Assembly: GCA_029747585.1 (NCBI GenBank)
Contig: JAPEVF010000148.1
Coordinates: 22,384 to 86,383, forward strand
Origin: Pleurotus djamor
Taxonomy: Eukaryota; Basidiomycota; Agaricomycetes; Agaricales; Pleurotaceae
Length of the DNA: 64,000 bases
Direction of reading: 5' to 3'
Below the pieces are notes generated by a model. It made no database searches, was not told the DNA's origin, and saw only the letters and a list, made by a program, of their open reading frames with translations. Shown here one piece after another: positions 45,485 through 57,080 of the stretch. Within the stretch, counting starts at the first letter, position 1. Each line of letters begins with the position of its first letter. The translations under genes and the position numbers were made by a program.

Positions 45485-46295
45485 TGTGTTTGGAGATGTT
45501 CATGAAAGTTCACTGTGAATCACCACGAATCACCGTGGAAAAACATGAATGACCATGAATAACCGTGAATGTCAGTGAAAAAGTCGTGAACCGTCGTGAT
45601 CGTGAATGAACTCAGATGAAGCGCTATCGTGATCACCGACGATCACAATGCCATCATGAACGACCGCCATGAGGCTCTGACGTCTGCCCAGATAAATCTG
45701 ACCCTGTTCTCCTCCTAAGTTCCTCCTAAACTCGTGTCGGCCGCNAAAATTTTGGCCTAAAAGTTTCCACTCCCCTCCATACGTGTACTCAACGAGCGAG
45801 TTCCTTCTCTAGTCTTGCATACCTCATGTCCACCCGCAGTAACTGACATTACTTAGTCCTTTACATTGCCCTGGACACATTTGGTGGACCAGTCTGCAGT
45901 GTTTGTACCGAGGTGCTACGTGCTTGCCCTTTTGTCCACGATATTAGCCCTACACCCTGAGGCCTGAAGCTTGAAGGCCTGACCAGCTAGTCCGGAAAGT
46001 ACTTAATATCTACAGAAGCCCTCAGAGGGAAGTGACAATCACCGACGACGTCATCCATGGACTTGTTCGGGGCCGAATGCTGGTCCTTTTCACGGCGGTT
46101 CGTGAACACTCATGGACATTCACTGCCGTTCACGATTTTAGAGCTCTTGGTATCTCAGTCATCGTGAATCACGATGAACGGTTTATGAAGCTCAGGTTGG
46201 TGCACGCTGGTTCACGATTATTCATGACCATTCACGACCATTCATGGCAATTCATCGTGATTCACGGTGACTCACGATGAACGGTCGTGAACCTC

Positions 46296-46323
46296 ATAAT
46301 ATTGTCCGAAGGAATCCGTCATA
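46296..46323 (-). repeat. Right terminal inverted repeat of the 867-bp element
   Basis: Reverse complement reads TATGACGGATTCCT then TCGGACAATATTAT; partner at 45457-45484, with four internal mismatches. Confidence 0.8.
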
Positions 46324-46329
46324 AGGAAG

Positions 46330-48797
46330 GTTCGCGCGATAACAGGTTGAAATTGGAGATAGGATTACAGCTGAACGTTGAACCGTTATGTCACGGAGCG
46401 TCTTCCGTGCTGGGCGCAATGTGGGTACTACTCGATGTTTGGAAGTGCGTACCCAGTCGTCTGTCAAACGTTACCGTGTGCTACGATCTGATGGCTTCGT
46501 GCTACTGTGTTCATAGACGCAGGCTGCCTACTTTATGAAAGCCACCCATATTGGGACGTTCGTCCTTGGGCTCCCTCGAAATCGTATCCTTACGCCGCCT
46601 GCACTACCAAACGCTGAGCAATAACTTTCACTGGCGCTTTTCCCGCCAGTTTTTCTCAAAATCACAGTTCGGACCGTGGTCGAGGTCTTTACCCATGCCC
46701 TTTACGTGGATCCGGTTTCTTACATTCCCTCGACAGGGTGTATCTCCCCTGATATGATAACGATACACAGGGTTCAACGTACTGTACCCGTCCTCAGCTG
46801 CGCTAAGGCTAAAAGGTTTTCGAGTTACTTTTCTTGGTGGGAGGAAACCCCCTCGCATTCAAACCTTAAGGACACATGCGAAGTCGTTTCACTAGTCCGC
46901 ACGGGGTTTCTCGCTGTCGTGTCAATGATCACCGATCATCACTGACTTTCTTCGTAGACAGGCTCTCTTCTCTCTCACACACACGGCAGCGGTTATGACC
47001 GAAAGCACTCTTCGCAACCTCCAAAGCTAAGCAAGGTGAATTTTGACCATCTTCCCAAGCCAAAAACTCCCTTCTTCCCCTTCTCCTACTAACGCATTGC
47101 CACCTAAATATTAAATGACTAGTCCTCTAGGTAGTCAATCTTAGTGTTCCTGAATCCCATGGTACGTAACGTCTTGTCAATTTCCCCCAACTTTAACGCA
47201 GCTCTAAGCAAGAAAACGATGCGAACTCGCCGTTGAGGGCGTATTGGGTTGACGATGGAACTCCCTATATTGGGTAAACTAGTACCAATGTTATGCGTGG
47301 CTGTTCTACTAACTTCGCTCATCGCATCCTTCGGGTAGGTGAACTCTAGCATCAGATCTTCTGCGNCTAACCAAAATCCTGTGGCTCATGATGGCGTTTT
47401 GTTTCCCCCGATGTATTGTATACAGCAGGTCGATCTCAAGCGCCCTCTGAAACGTCGAAGCGAACAAGGCGCGATAGGTCCCATACCTCCTAGAACGGCT
47501 CGTAATAACCCCGTAAACCAGAAGATGTAAACCAAGCTAACCAATGTTGGTTTCTTCATTGCGCGTCTTGATCGCTTTCTTGCAGAATAAACATCCCTTC
47601 TTTGAGCGTCGATTCACCGACACGGTCGATAACTTATTGGCATTTGTCACCCTTAGAGTGACGAGTCGTTCTCATTAGCCATTCCTCTAATGATATGATA
47701 CTTCAATATTCGGTATTCGGTACTCAGTACTCACCGTTCGCCCCATAAAATGTTAAGGAAGTATGGTGCAACCGACGTTGAAACGGAGTTTAAATCGTTG
47801 TTAAATCGTCCAATGAAGCTTGTTCCTGGCCTTGTCCAGACCTCCCCTCATGTTGGTATCGCGATACTCCTCCAAAGAATATAGCCCTCTGCGAAACACC
47901 GAAGGCTTATGGTTCCGTATTTCCGGCCCCACACATGGTAGGTATTGGACCAAAGCTGTTGAGCCTAAGTTTAGCCATCTTATTCGCGCTTGTGCTGCAC
48001 CGATGCGACCTTGGAGGTAAATAATACAGACAACAAGCCGAAAAGTGGACCACGTCCATTCAATCTCACTTCTGTCTCTCTGAGTCTGCGTGCGCGTCGC
48101 TATATGCCTTGCTTACCTCGAAATTCAATGCCTCCAACCTCCAAGTGCCCACGGATGAGCAAAAAGCATGTCAATTCGATCATTATCGTCATATCTTTCT
48201 TCCCAGTGTCTACTCACCGGGGCCCTTAGCAAACGACGTCGTGCCAGTGCATCCGTAAAGAAGGCAAATACCCAGCGAATAACCCAGTGTGTAGACACCA
48301 TGGGTTGTATATTTTCGCGTAAGTAGTTCCTTCAACGTCATTCAGCCATTCAGCATGCACCATATCCCCGGAGTCTAGCGCTCCGGGCGCCAGGAAGTTC
48401 AGTTAACCCGTGATGCTGAGAGCGATAGAACACTTAGGTTCTAAATTTGAGTCGCCAATGTAACCATGCTTGACCGCCACAAACTGCTTGCCCATAGGAT
48501 GCTTTCAGGAGAGAAGTGATTCAATGCTGTTGCATCACCATCTGAAAGACCCGTCACAATCGCTTTGGCAGTGCTTTGACTTCTGGCCTATTTGTTCCTT
48601 GATTGTTTTGCCCTTATCGATAAGTTTCCTTCACACCACACAAACCAGGTGCCCTCGCCTGAGGCTCTCACGTTAGCCTCACCACGTAATGGCGTCTATT
48701 GAGCCTCATCATGAAGATATCAGAGACGGATAAAAGGAATGCTTCAAGATAATGTTCCATTGTCAATCCACCCCCCCCTTCAGTCACTCTCCATACC
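46330..48797. other. Decayed, gene-free stretch with possible relics
   Basis: No continuous coding frame. Two weak relics: a 5S-rRNA-like segment near 46983-47043, and a frame-broken segment at about 47820-48030 that recalls the start of a cytochrome P450. A minus-strand 77-codon frame at 47119-47352 extends upstream with one stop, and may belong to an old unrecognised gene or element. N at 47366. Confidence 0.45.
46983..47043 (+). other. Possible truncated 5S rRNA-like sequence
   Basis: The segments cacggc, gaaagcac and caaagctaagcaaggt occur in the order and spacing of the first half of fungal 5S rRNA, including its box A region. The second half (box C) is not seen, so it would be a pseudogene or a 5S-derived short element. 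Weak. Confidence 0.3.
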
Positions 48798-49313
48798 ATG
48801 TCAGGATCAGCTTCATACTCATCTGCGCTCTCTTCGAATCTTAAAGGAGACACGCGGGGTATGCCGTCAAACGCTATCACCAAACCCGCCACTCCGGAAC
48901 CCGCCAAAGACCTCCATGCTGGTGACCATTTCACCAACGTTCACGGCGGCAACAACGGCGGACGCCACAACAACAATTTGATACAATATGGTGGAGAAGG
49001 TACGGTCACAGAAGGAGTTGAAACATTGACCCGTTGAATACTTACCAATCTTTATTCTATCAAATCTGTCAATCTAGACACATTGATGGATAAAGTCAGG
49101 CGTGCTCGACACGCGATTGGTTCCATGACAAAGCGCGATTTGGCGGAGGCCCGCTTGCTCATATTTGATTTGGAAGAAGAGATCGAAAACTTGAGTGAAA
49201 CGACGAAGGCATTCAAGGAAGAGTTGGATGCAAGAGACAGGGTATTGAGTAAGCACTCAAAGAAAGTCAGTCCCTCCAACATTGCGTCCCCAACAAATAT
49301 CCAATCAATGTGA
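48798..49313 (+). CDS. Small hypothetical coiled-coil protein
   Basis: Not a recognised family. Two exons (48798-48999 and 49078-49313), about 145 residues; the GTACGG donor and ctag acceptor keep the frame (GGE joined to DTLMDKVRRARH). The N-terminal part is Ser/Gly/Asn-rich (GGNNGGRHNNNLIQYGGE). The C-terminal part is a charged helix with heptad character (LAEARLLIFDLEEEIENLSE, TTKAFKEELDARDRVLSKH), probably a coiled coil. No signal peptide or membrane segment. A possible donor in the last codons could change the C-terminus. Confidence 0.6.
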
Positions 49314-50308
49314 CTTACTCCTACTTATCTCTCCTAGTAACTGCGTGACCTGAGCATCGACCCTTCACCCATACCGTGTAGATATTTGAGTGTGCATCTT
49401 TCCACCTTTCCGCTACCAATTATGCTTACTCTAGAGTACTTATGTCGATACTGAGTTAGAAGTCCATACACTTGTACTAGTGTACCATGCGGGCGAAGCG
49501 GATTATGACTTATGGGAGCATTTCGATGATAGGCTGAAAGCTTTACACGACTTCAGTGACATTAAGGGAAATCTTCACTTACGTCCTCCAAGAAAGATAG
49601 TTCATAATAATCGCTCGTTCCAATTTTCAAGCTCCGATACGCTTCTCCACCTGTAGGTAATTAGCGGCGTCGTAATTAAAATCAAACTCCGTCCATCGGC
49701 AAATCGGCCATCAAACTCTTTCGTCCCGCGTCTTGCAAATCGCAATTCGCCGTTCCGTTACTTCCTTGACCCCTTCCCCCTTCCTCCACGTTCCCTCCTT
49801 AATGAATCCCATCACTCTTCCTTTCCCCTTGAACTCTAAGCCTAGTCAATCTTCCTTCAATCTCCATCTCACAAATCTTCATCTCCCAAGGAATAATCTC
49901 CGAAAACGTGATGGCGAAAATGTTGATATAAAATGTCGACGTCGGTTCGGGGATCTAAACGACGCTTATCTTTCCAGGATTTCAGATACAGGTGCATATG
50001 GATTCCCGCGACTTGCGAATCCCGACGCGCTGATCTCTCCTGGGAATATGAGGAAGAGGAAGACCCAAGGGCCTGAAATAATGGTGCGACGGTGGTGTAT
50101 CCACCTCCATCCCAGCAACGAGGATGTGCATGAACCCTCTCAGACTCTGCGATGTGCGGCATGTGGCGGTAACCAATGGCTCAGCCAAGAGCCTCACTAC
50201 CATCGATCGCTGCGCTCTTGAGTTTTCACTGCCATCGACGGATGACCAAGCCAATAATACTAGGAGTGGCCTAATCGTGGGCCTGCCTTCGGATTCGGAA
50301 CAATGCCA
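49314..50308. other. Intergenic, nothing firmly supported
   Basis: A 162-codon frame at 49733-50221 has no recognisable domain and runs over AT-rich then C/T-rich sequence. I leave it uncalled. 50.2-50.3 kb is the 3' region of the kinase. Confidence 0.45.
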
Positions 50309-52877
50309 CTAGGCAACCGAAGGGGGTTCTGGTGAGGATTTATCGGACGCATTGCTGCTCGGAACAATAGCAGTCTCATCACGAACGCTCACGAGAGCCC
50401 GAAGCTTCTTGTGCGGACGACCGGGATGCTTGTTGGCCTAAGGGGTAAGAATCAGTAAACAGTTTTACTTCTGTAATGGAAAGAAGTGAGACGTACAGCG
50501 GTGGGTTGTGCAGACTTCCGCTTTCCAAAGTTTAACGGAGGCAACTTCGATGCAACCCATGTTATTTCGGGCGTAGAGGAAGAGACATCAGGACCATGGG
50601 GTTGGCCGTCCACCCGACGGTCAACAGAAGACTTCTTAGTAACCATGAAAGGCTTGTTCCAGTTCTCTTTGAGGAAAGCGAAAATTGTGCGCTGGAAACA
50701 TTCATGTATGTATTCAGGATCTCGCCGTGGGTTATGTTCATCCAACCAATACAGATCGACTTTGAGGTACGACGCAAGAGAGATCAAAAGCGAGCGAAGC
50801 CCTTCATAGCCAGGATGACAGAGGGTACGTGGAATAGAGTAGACGAGTTGAGTCCTGCTATCAGCATGGTTCGTGCTCAGACTAACCCAAGTAGCAAAGG
50901 AGGCTGGCTCAGGGTCCTCTTCATGGGTACTAGGAACTGCGAAGAAGATCCAATAAAACAAAAGCCAGAATACAGATTCGGCGTCATGGTAGAGTTCATG
51001 TCGCCAAGTAGAAGGGACTCCGTACGAAGGGTCGCCTTTATGGTCAGTAGGGAAGGAAAATTGATCCTGACATGGCGCAAATCGTTCGACACGATCCCGG
51101 AGGTCATTGTCCAACATTGAGTCTAGAGCGGGTATGGAGGGGAAGATAGCTGTCTCGAAGGCAAGTTGTTTTCTAGCCTGGATAGCTCTGGCCATGAATA
51201 TCGGGGTACCCTGTGACGCTATGTTACTTCGAGTGTGTAGCGAGATCGAAATCAGAAACTCAACTGCTATTTCGGTTGGGGTATCCGATGAGACAGACCT
51301 GGTGGCATCCACTACCGTAGCGTGGTTAAAGTCGATGAGGAGAGCCATGGGCTCATCATCGTCAAGCGAGCTCTTGACGAAAGCATATTTTCGCAGGGTA
51401 GGAGGAACTGGATCGGTGCTCGTCTCCGCCTCTGGCATTGAGGTCTCGGTGGGTGGAGCACTGGGAGGTTGCCGGCAACAACCAGTCCACGTGTATATGG
51501 CCAGTTGTGTCGCCGGAGGAGGACCATCGCGTTCCGGTGCTCGACGAGGGATATACATTATATTGCCTTTGCTCAAGTCACGATGCAGAATACCGAATCC
51601 ATCATGAAGGAAACGAGTGACTGAAAACAACAGCGTGAGCACAAGCAACAGGGAGAGAAACCAAAGAGATGGAACCTCACTTTCGAGGATATTATAGAGC
51701 ACTATGAGTAAATCTTGTGGCGTTTGGATATGCATGAACGACAGCCCCTCTTGTTCCAAACCAATCAACACATGGCATCGTTTGGAAACGGGCGAATCGT
51801 GATATTGGTAGCATGCCATGCGAACAACGCCCAGGGTAACGTCTGGCATGTGTATACGACGAAGGATATCGGGTTCATACCCACCAGGCCTCTTGCGAAC
51901 GAGCTGGCTCTTGACAACCCTAATAGGCTTGCCGTCAAAAGTAGGAATCGAAGCACCGTGGACGAAAACATGACCGCGAGTACCAAAGGAGCTCTGGGCC
52001 GACTTGAGGGTAAAATCCTCGCATTCAACCTGGGCGTCGCGCGGCAGACCTTCGGACCCGTCTGATCGGAGACACCTTGAGAAAGTTATGCTGTAGGTGC
52101 AAGAACGAGTTTGCGAGTTGTAGAACCTGGTGATGGAAGGATCCTTCCAGGTATCGGGATGGTAAAGCCTGTAAACCATCGCAACCATTGCTTTTGGGAG
52201 ACAGGGACTCGACCAACGGAAGGAGAATTCGAGGGTTCCTGCGCCACCGATCCCAAAGAGTATTGTGATCAGGTCTGAGGAGATAAATAGACCAAACGCG
52301 CCTCGTAGATCAGGACGAGCCAGAAGCAGCAAGTCGAGGTACGAAGCAGCGTGCTGCATTTGCGGTACGAGACCGTGATCGCCGATTGAAGAAGCCTTCT
52401 CCCCCACAAGCGACATGACTGGCCAAGGCACATTGAGTTTTTTCTCGGGCGTATCCCCCTTGTTACTCGTGCGGTCATCGAACCAGTACACCTCTGGCGC
52501 GACGGTGATGTCAGGTGCTGACTTCGTGTCCGTAACATGACCAGGCTGCGGAGATTTTTCGGTGTGCTTGAACAAAAGGACTACGAGAGACTCAGAATCA
52601 GAACATAGTCAACAGAAAATGAGATGAGTGACTCACCCTCCGTAGAGGGGTCCAATAGTTAAACGGCCCTTGACACTGTATTCGCATCGTGAATGAATGT
52701 GTCCAGCGAGGCAAAGGGAGGTAGATTGGAGATTTCCGGGAAAAAATCGTCCAGGTCCAGTACTGTAAGAAATTCGTGAAGCCGAATCTCCTCAAGTGCA
52801 TCGGGCCCAAGCCCCTCGTGACCGGGACTTATTCTTCTTGGAACCTCTATTGATGTGTACGAACTTGCTTCGGTCAT
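50309..52877 (-). CDS. FunK1-type fungal protein kinase
   Basis: Kinase of the basidiomycete-expanded FunK1 family. Main frame 52575-50452 plus a last exon ending at 50309. Motifs: FLHDGFGILHRDLSKGNIMY (catalytic loop HRDxxxxN, split from upstream sequence by an intron at about 51620-51680), ALLIDFNHA (DFN in place of DFG, common in this family), SQGTPIFMA and ELYHDAESVFWLLFYW. The tail is basic (KHPGRPHKKLR). The start is unresolved: ATG 52877 opens MTEASSYTSIEVPRRISPGH in the right frame, but the family-like sequence TPYIDTKDS lies further upstream (to about 53043) without an ATG, and the donor after DANTVSRA is weak. A MITE begins only 60 bp beyond. Cellular role unknown. Confidence 0.82.
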
Positions 52878-53100
52878 TGCGTATCAGTCCTTCAGTACCA
52901 GAGGAGCATGCTGGAATGACAATGGTGCTGCACGAATCCTTTGTGTCGATGTACGGTGTCTGGGTTCTAACTTCGTGCAGGGTTCGCAATTTCTCAACGG
53001 GCTCCTGTATCACGTGACTGACCACGCGTCGCGTCGCAGTCACTGAAACTGGACCATCTCCTTCAACTTGCCTTCAACCTATGTGCCTCTCAATGCACTA

Positions 53101-53143
53101 CTATGGTTGAGGGGTAGTGCGTAAGGTGCCCTTAGTGCGTAAT
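53101..53143 (+). repeat. Left 43-bp TIR of the MITE
   Basis: Exact inverted copy at 53392-53434; preceded by TA. Confidence 0.92.
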
Positions 53144-53391
53144 CACCCGAAAAACATAACTTCCTCCCATTTTCTTGCCACAAAAAATTAATAGTAGCCT
53201 CCGATAATGTCTCCCTTCGCCCTCCAGCTTTTATAATGGGCGTACGTTAGCTGGACGCTGAGTTGACTTTCGAGGAAGGTGTCACGGTGGCCGAGCAGCC
53301 GGTGCGGAGAGTGAAAGAAATTAGGGGTTTTTGCAGACATTCTGCTAGCGTGGGAGGATGGCTTCCAAAATTTGATGTGACATTGTGTGAC

Positions 53392-53434
53392 ATTACGCAC
53401 TAAGGGCACCTTACGCACTACCCCTCAACCATAG
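53392..53434 (-). repeat. Right 43-bp TIR of the MITE
   Basis: Exact inverted copy of 53101-53143; followed by TA. Confidence 0.92.
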
Positions 53435-54899
53435 TATCCCTCTATCTTTGCTCCTCCAGCTTTTCCTTCGACTCCAATGCTTCATGGTACTTTGCTGGTC
53501 CTTTCTGACGGTAGTCTACCTCATGCTGAGCCTCCCAACGTCCTCCTCATTCCACAATCTTTCATGTGGAATCATTTACCATAAAATGCTCGTATTTCTA
53601 TCAGCGGAAATGCAGTTCGCCTTTGCCCTCGCTTATAGCCCGCCCTTTTTTAGGCTTGCCTCCGCTCGCTCGACTCTATCTCGTCACCGTAGCGCCTTTC
53701 AAGTTTCAAAACCAGTCCAGAAATCTCGACTCGAGCCGTCACGCGTCATCCATGATCCATGATTCAGGACCCATGCCCGTGTTTTGGATTTTATCCGTGC
53801 ATGGTTTAACGTTACTTCAGTCCACAGGTCAAGGATTATCAGCTTGGCTAAGCGGAGGCGGGCTCGTCGTATTCAACACAACATGGCACGCATCACCACG
53901 ACCAAACGAACCCCATCGATATCCTTGAAGTTTCGATCTCAGTACTAAGCCTCAGGCGACGGGACGGGCGGGGGTCTTCTGGTATTTAATGAAGGAGGAT
54001 CATACCCACGCAAACGCACACATCTCAGATCTCATATCTGCGACGCAGGTTGGCGAGAGATGATGCATTCATGTCCTTGTCGCCGTCATCCGTCCACGCA
54101 TGGTTGACCTCCGCCTTTTCAAGCTCGTCGGTAGTCGCTACCATTCTTCTATCGGCTCTTCAGTAATCTGTCGTGGCCGTTGAATCAATCTGGCCACGGC
54201 GACAGGACGTCAATACGATTGGGATCATCACTGCGCTTCTGATGAATTGGCGGGGTATAGCAATGCCACTTGTTTGCCTGACATTAGAATGATTATTGGT
54301 GCACTGGAGAGGCTGGTAGGTACCTCGTCGCTGGTTGAACCTGGTAGACTATACTAACCGTGTATAAAGGCGAAATACTAGTGTTTAATACGCCGCAGAC
54401 TCTGGATTCTGGATTCCGGACTCTTCGCTGCTGCTTACGACCAACGACTTACACGGAAGTCTTTTTTCTCGAGATTAGACGACAAACGACGCTACGGTCC
54501 CCAATACGCAGATTCGTTCCCTCGACCTGCTCGTATCTTAAGGGCATATATATATACTCTACATCGTACGGGACACCGCGATGCAGAAGTAGATGGTGCA
54601 CCACCACCACCCCCTCTGTCGATCGGATAACCTCTGTAGAGGAGTCGGTATCGCGTCGTTGCGATTCGACTTGCCTATTCCTTGACTCCGAGCCTGTTCA
54701 ACGTTCAGAACTTACTCCAGAAGACCCCTCCGCTGGGTCCTCCACACGTCTACGTCGTAGGGTATTCGTATCTCACGTTCAACGTTCAACCGCCAAATCC
54801 CACAACGGGTTACTCACTCCGTACACGCACTGCCAGAGTCCTGAGTACATACCCGAGTCCTCAGTCCTCAGTCCTCCGCACTCCTTCCTACGGCCGCTG

Positions 54900-54985
54900 A
54901 TTTCTTAGCGCTCAGGACTCAGTACTCAGGACTCAGGCCTCAGTACTCAGTACTCGTACTCAAGACTCAGGGTCAGGATTCAAAG
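54900..54985. repeat. Degenerate ACTCAG-type short repeat
   Basis: Repeated units such as gactcagtactcaggactcagg in imperfect tandem. Confidence 0.6.
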
Positions 54986-55284
54986 AGGAAAAGAAGACGT
55001 CGTCGCGTCGTTTCGTTATTCTCTTGATTCTTCAGCTTGAGCTTGAAATTCGAAAGCTCAAGCCTAGATTAGAGTATATAAGTCTCAACACAACGAATCC
55101 CTTTCTTTCTTTCTTTCTTCACTTTCTTTCTCTTTCTTTGTCCGTTTTCTCCGTTTTGCTCGTTTTCGTTTTCTCTTTCGTGCGCTTGCTGTTGGCCTTT
55201 TTCTTCGTTGAACATACGATACATTCAGACCAATAGCGCGCTCACTTCCTTCAATGTTCACTGTCAATCCTTGCCGTCGCTGCA

Positions 55285-55500
55285 TATCCCTTCGTTCTCC
55301 ATCCCTCCCATCCCCCCTCCCTCAGTTCCTCCCTCCCGCCTTTTCCTTCCTTCCTCCGTCCCTCCGTCCCTAGTAGTGGTACCACTCCTTCCATCTCCCT
55401 TCCTTCCTTTCCTTCCTCCTTCCTTTCTCTCACCTCACCTCACCTCGCCCTTCCCTTCCCTTGCTTCCCTTCCCTTGTTACCCCGCCCTTCCCTTTATGT
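55285..55500. repeat. Homopyrimidine tract
   Basis: Mostly CCTT/CCCT runs on the plus strand. Such purine-pyrimidine strand bias can form triplex or H-DNA. Confidence 0.6.
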
Positions 55501-56404
55501 ACCACATCCGATTCCTTACCATTAAAAACTCCGAAAATCATAGCCCACCCACACACAAAGTCCTCCTGCAGCCCACAGCTCTCAGTCAGAAATATAAGTA
55601 NTAAGTTCTCGCTTCNCNNTNTACTTNGNACTTGTGTTTGNGCTGGTACTNGTNGCTGGTACTCATCGCTGCTATAGTTGTAGCCGTAGNCATCAAGAAT
55701 TGAATATCGAATATCGAATAATGATCGCGTTGAATATCGACTAATGGCCAATGACCGGATTCAATTATCAATCTTCGTTCTTTACTGGCTCGACTCGACT
55801 CGACTCTAAAAAACGGAAAGANGNGGAANGAAATNNNNNCCCCCAAGTCCACAAGGACCTCCTATCCCCTCTCTTTGCACTCCTTATTCCCTCGCAAGTT
55901 TTCCTCGTTCATCCCCTCCGAGTCCTTAGGCCTTAAGCCTTAAGCCTTATTCCTTTCAACCCACTCATGATCATCCTCTCTCCTGTCCCTTCCTTCCTTC
56001 TCTCCTCCTTCCTCTTCCCCTCCTTCTCTCCTCCTTTCTTTTTCTCCCCTTCCTCCTCGACCCACCCCCCCTCCATCCAACCCACCTCTCATCGCTCATC
56101 GCCTCCGAAAATCGCACCATCTCCCGCCACATACCCTTTCAGCTTAATCAACTATTGATCGTTGATCGTTTGTTTTCTTTGTGTTGGAGCGAACCTAGGT
56201 GGCTAGGTGTACCTAGAACCGGGTAAACGATAATGCACACGGCACACCCATCCACCCACTCACAAGTTGACGTTGATTAGTTGATTAGGAAAATTGATGT
56301 GTACTCTAATGTGGGTCGCGCCGTGTCAAGTGCCGTGTGGGCCAAAATACAAAAAAAAAATAACAAGGTATTGGTGCCGTTGGGATTAGCTTTGAAGCGA
56401 TCCG

Positions 56405-56730
56405 CACTACGTGACCCCGAGATAGTTTCAGAAACCCAAAGAGTAAAACCGAGAAATGGGTGCCGAAAATCTAGCTTTTGGGTTCGCGAAACCAGAAAGG
56501 AATTGGCTGTTTGGGTTTAGAAGAGAGAATTCGCGCAACCAACTTTTGGGTTATGAGGATATGTTTCGTTGCCGCTCGCATCTGGTCGAAACAGGTTTCC
56601 AAAACTAGAAGTTCGGGTGAGGTGCACTTAGATTTACATTCATCGTCACCCTCGTAGATGGTTTGCAATAACTGGACTTTGGGTTCTCAAAATTGGGTCA
56701 AAATACACGAAAATTCACATAATATTTGGG
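56405..56730. repeat. Left subterminal repeat region of the CACTA element
   Basis: Several copies of TTTGGGTT or its complement (aaacccaaag, cttttgggttcg, gtttgggttt, acttttgggtta, ctttgggttctc), probable transposase-binding sites as in En/Spm-like elements. Confidence 0.7.
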
Positions 56731-57080
56731 GCTGCGCACTGGGGATAGGATACAATAGGATAGTAGGATGGTATCATACTAATAAACCTAGTTATCGGGT
56801 AACGAAGGCGCAAGCAAGTAAGATAGACAATAGGAGGGGGATAGTGGTAAAGTGGAGGCATAGGGATCATCGGGAAAAGAAGACAAAGACAATGGGAAGG
56901 GATGAGATATCGAGGCGCCGGCAAATGTGCATGCGGGTTGCCACACGAGCGGGACATACAGATAAGCAGGGGCGTAGACATCGATGAAATGGAACAGGAA
57001 ATATAAGGGAGAGGAGGGATGGCACTGGGATGCGACACCGTTGAGAAGTTGCTATGCGAGGGGTTGGCATGTATGGTGAT

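Larger units (their letters stand above)
45457..46323. mobile_element. 867-bp non-autonomous DNA transposon with TIRs and 6-bp target duplication
   Basis: Both ends read TATGACGGA...TCGGACAATATTAT in inverted orientation (28 bp, about 24 matching). The flanks carry the identical 6-mer aggaag (45451-45456 and 46324-46329), a likely target-site duplication. Just inside both ends lie clusters of short GTGAATCACG/CATGAATG-type motifs in both orientations, typical of transposase-binding subterminal repeats. The interior has an N at 45745 and no open frame of useful length, so the element would need a transposase in trans. The superfamily is not clear to me: hAT elements make 8-bp and Tc1 elements 2-bp duplications. 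Confidence 0.8.
53101..53434. mobile_element. 334-bp Tc1/mariner-like MITE with perfect 43-bp TIRs and TA duplication
   Basis: 53101-53143 and 53392-53434 are exact reverse complements over 43 bp, beginning CTATGGTTGAGGGGTAGTGC. Each end is flanked by TA (…cacTA and TAtccc…), the hallmark of Tc1/mariner insertion. No transposase domain is seen; a 76-codon frame inside (minus, 53188-53418) has no recognised motif. The perfect ends suggest a recent insertion. It lies 60-220 bp from the 5' end of the FunK1 gene. Confidence 0.88.
53435..56404. other. Gene-free, low-complexity stretch
   Basis: 54.9-54.99 kb is a degenerate array of ACTCAG/GACTCAG units; 55.08-55.2 kb is CTTT-rich; 55.28-55.5 and 55.96-56.15 kb are nearly pure C/T on the plus strand. 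About two dozen N lie between 55601 and 55836. No gene supported; long frames here are compositional. Confidence 0.6.

Noticed and set aside
45480..46300. CRISPR-like array of short repeats
   Set aside because: The repeats are short, irregular and in both orientations, with TIRs and a target duplication outside; this is a transposon's subterminal region, and the organism is a fungus.
49733..50221. 162-codon plus-strand frame
   Set aside because: No recognisable motif; the start lies in compositionally biased DNA, and it ends near the kinase 3' region. Could be chance.
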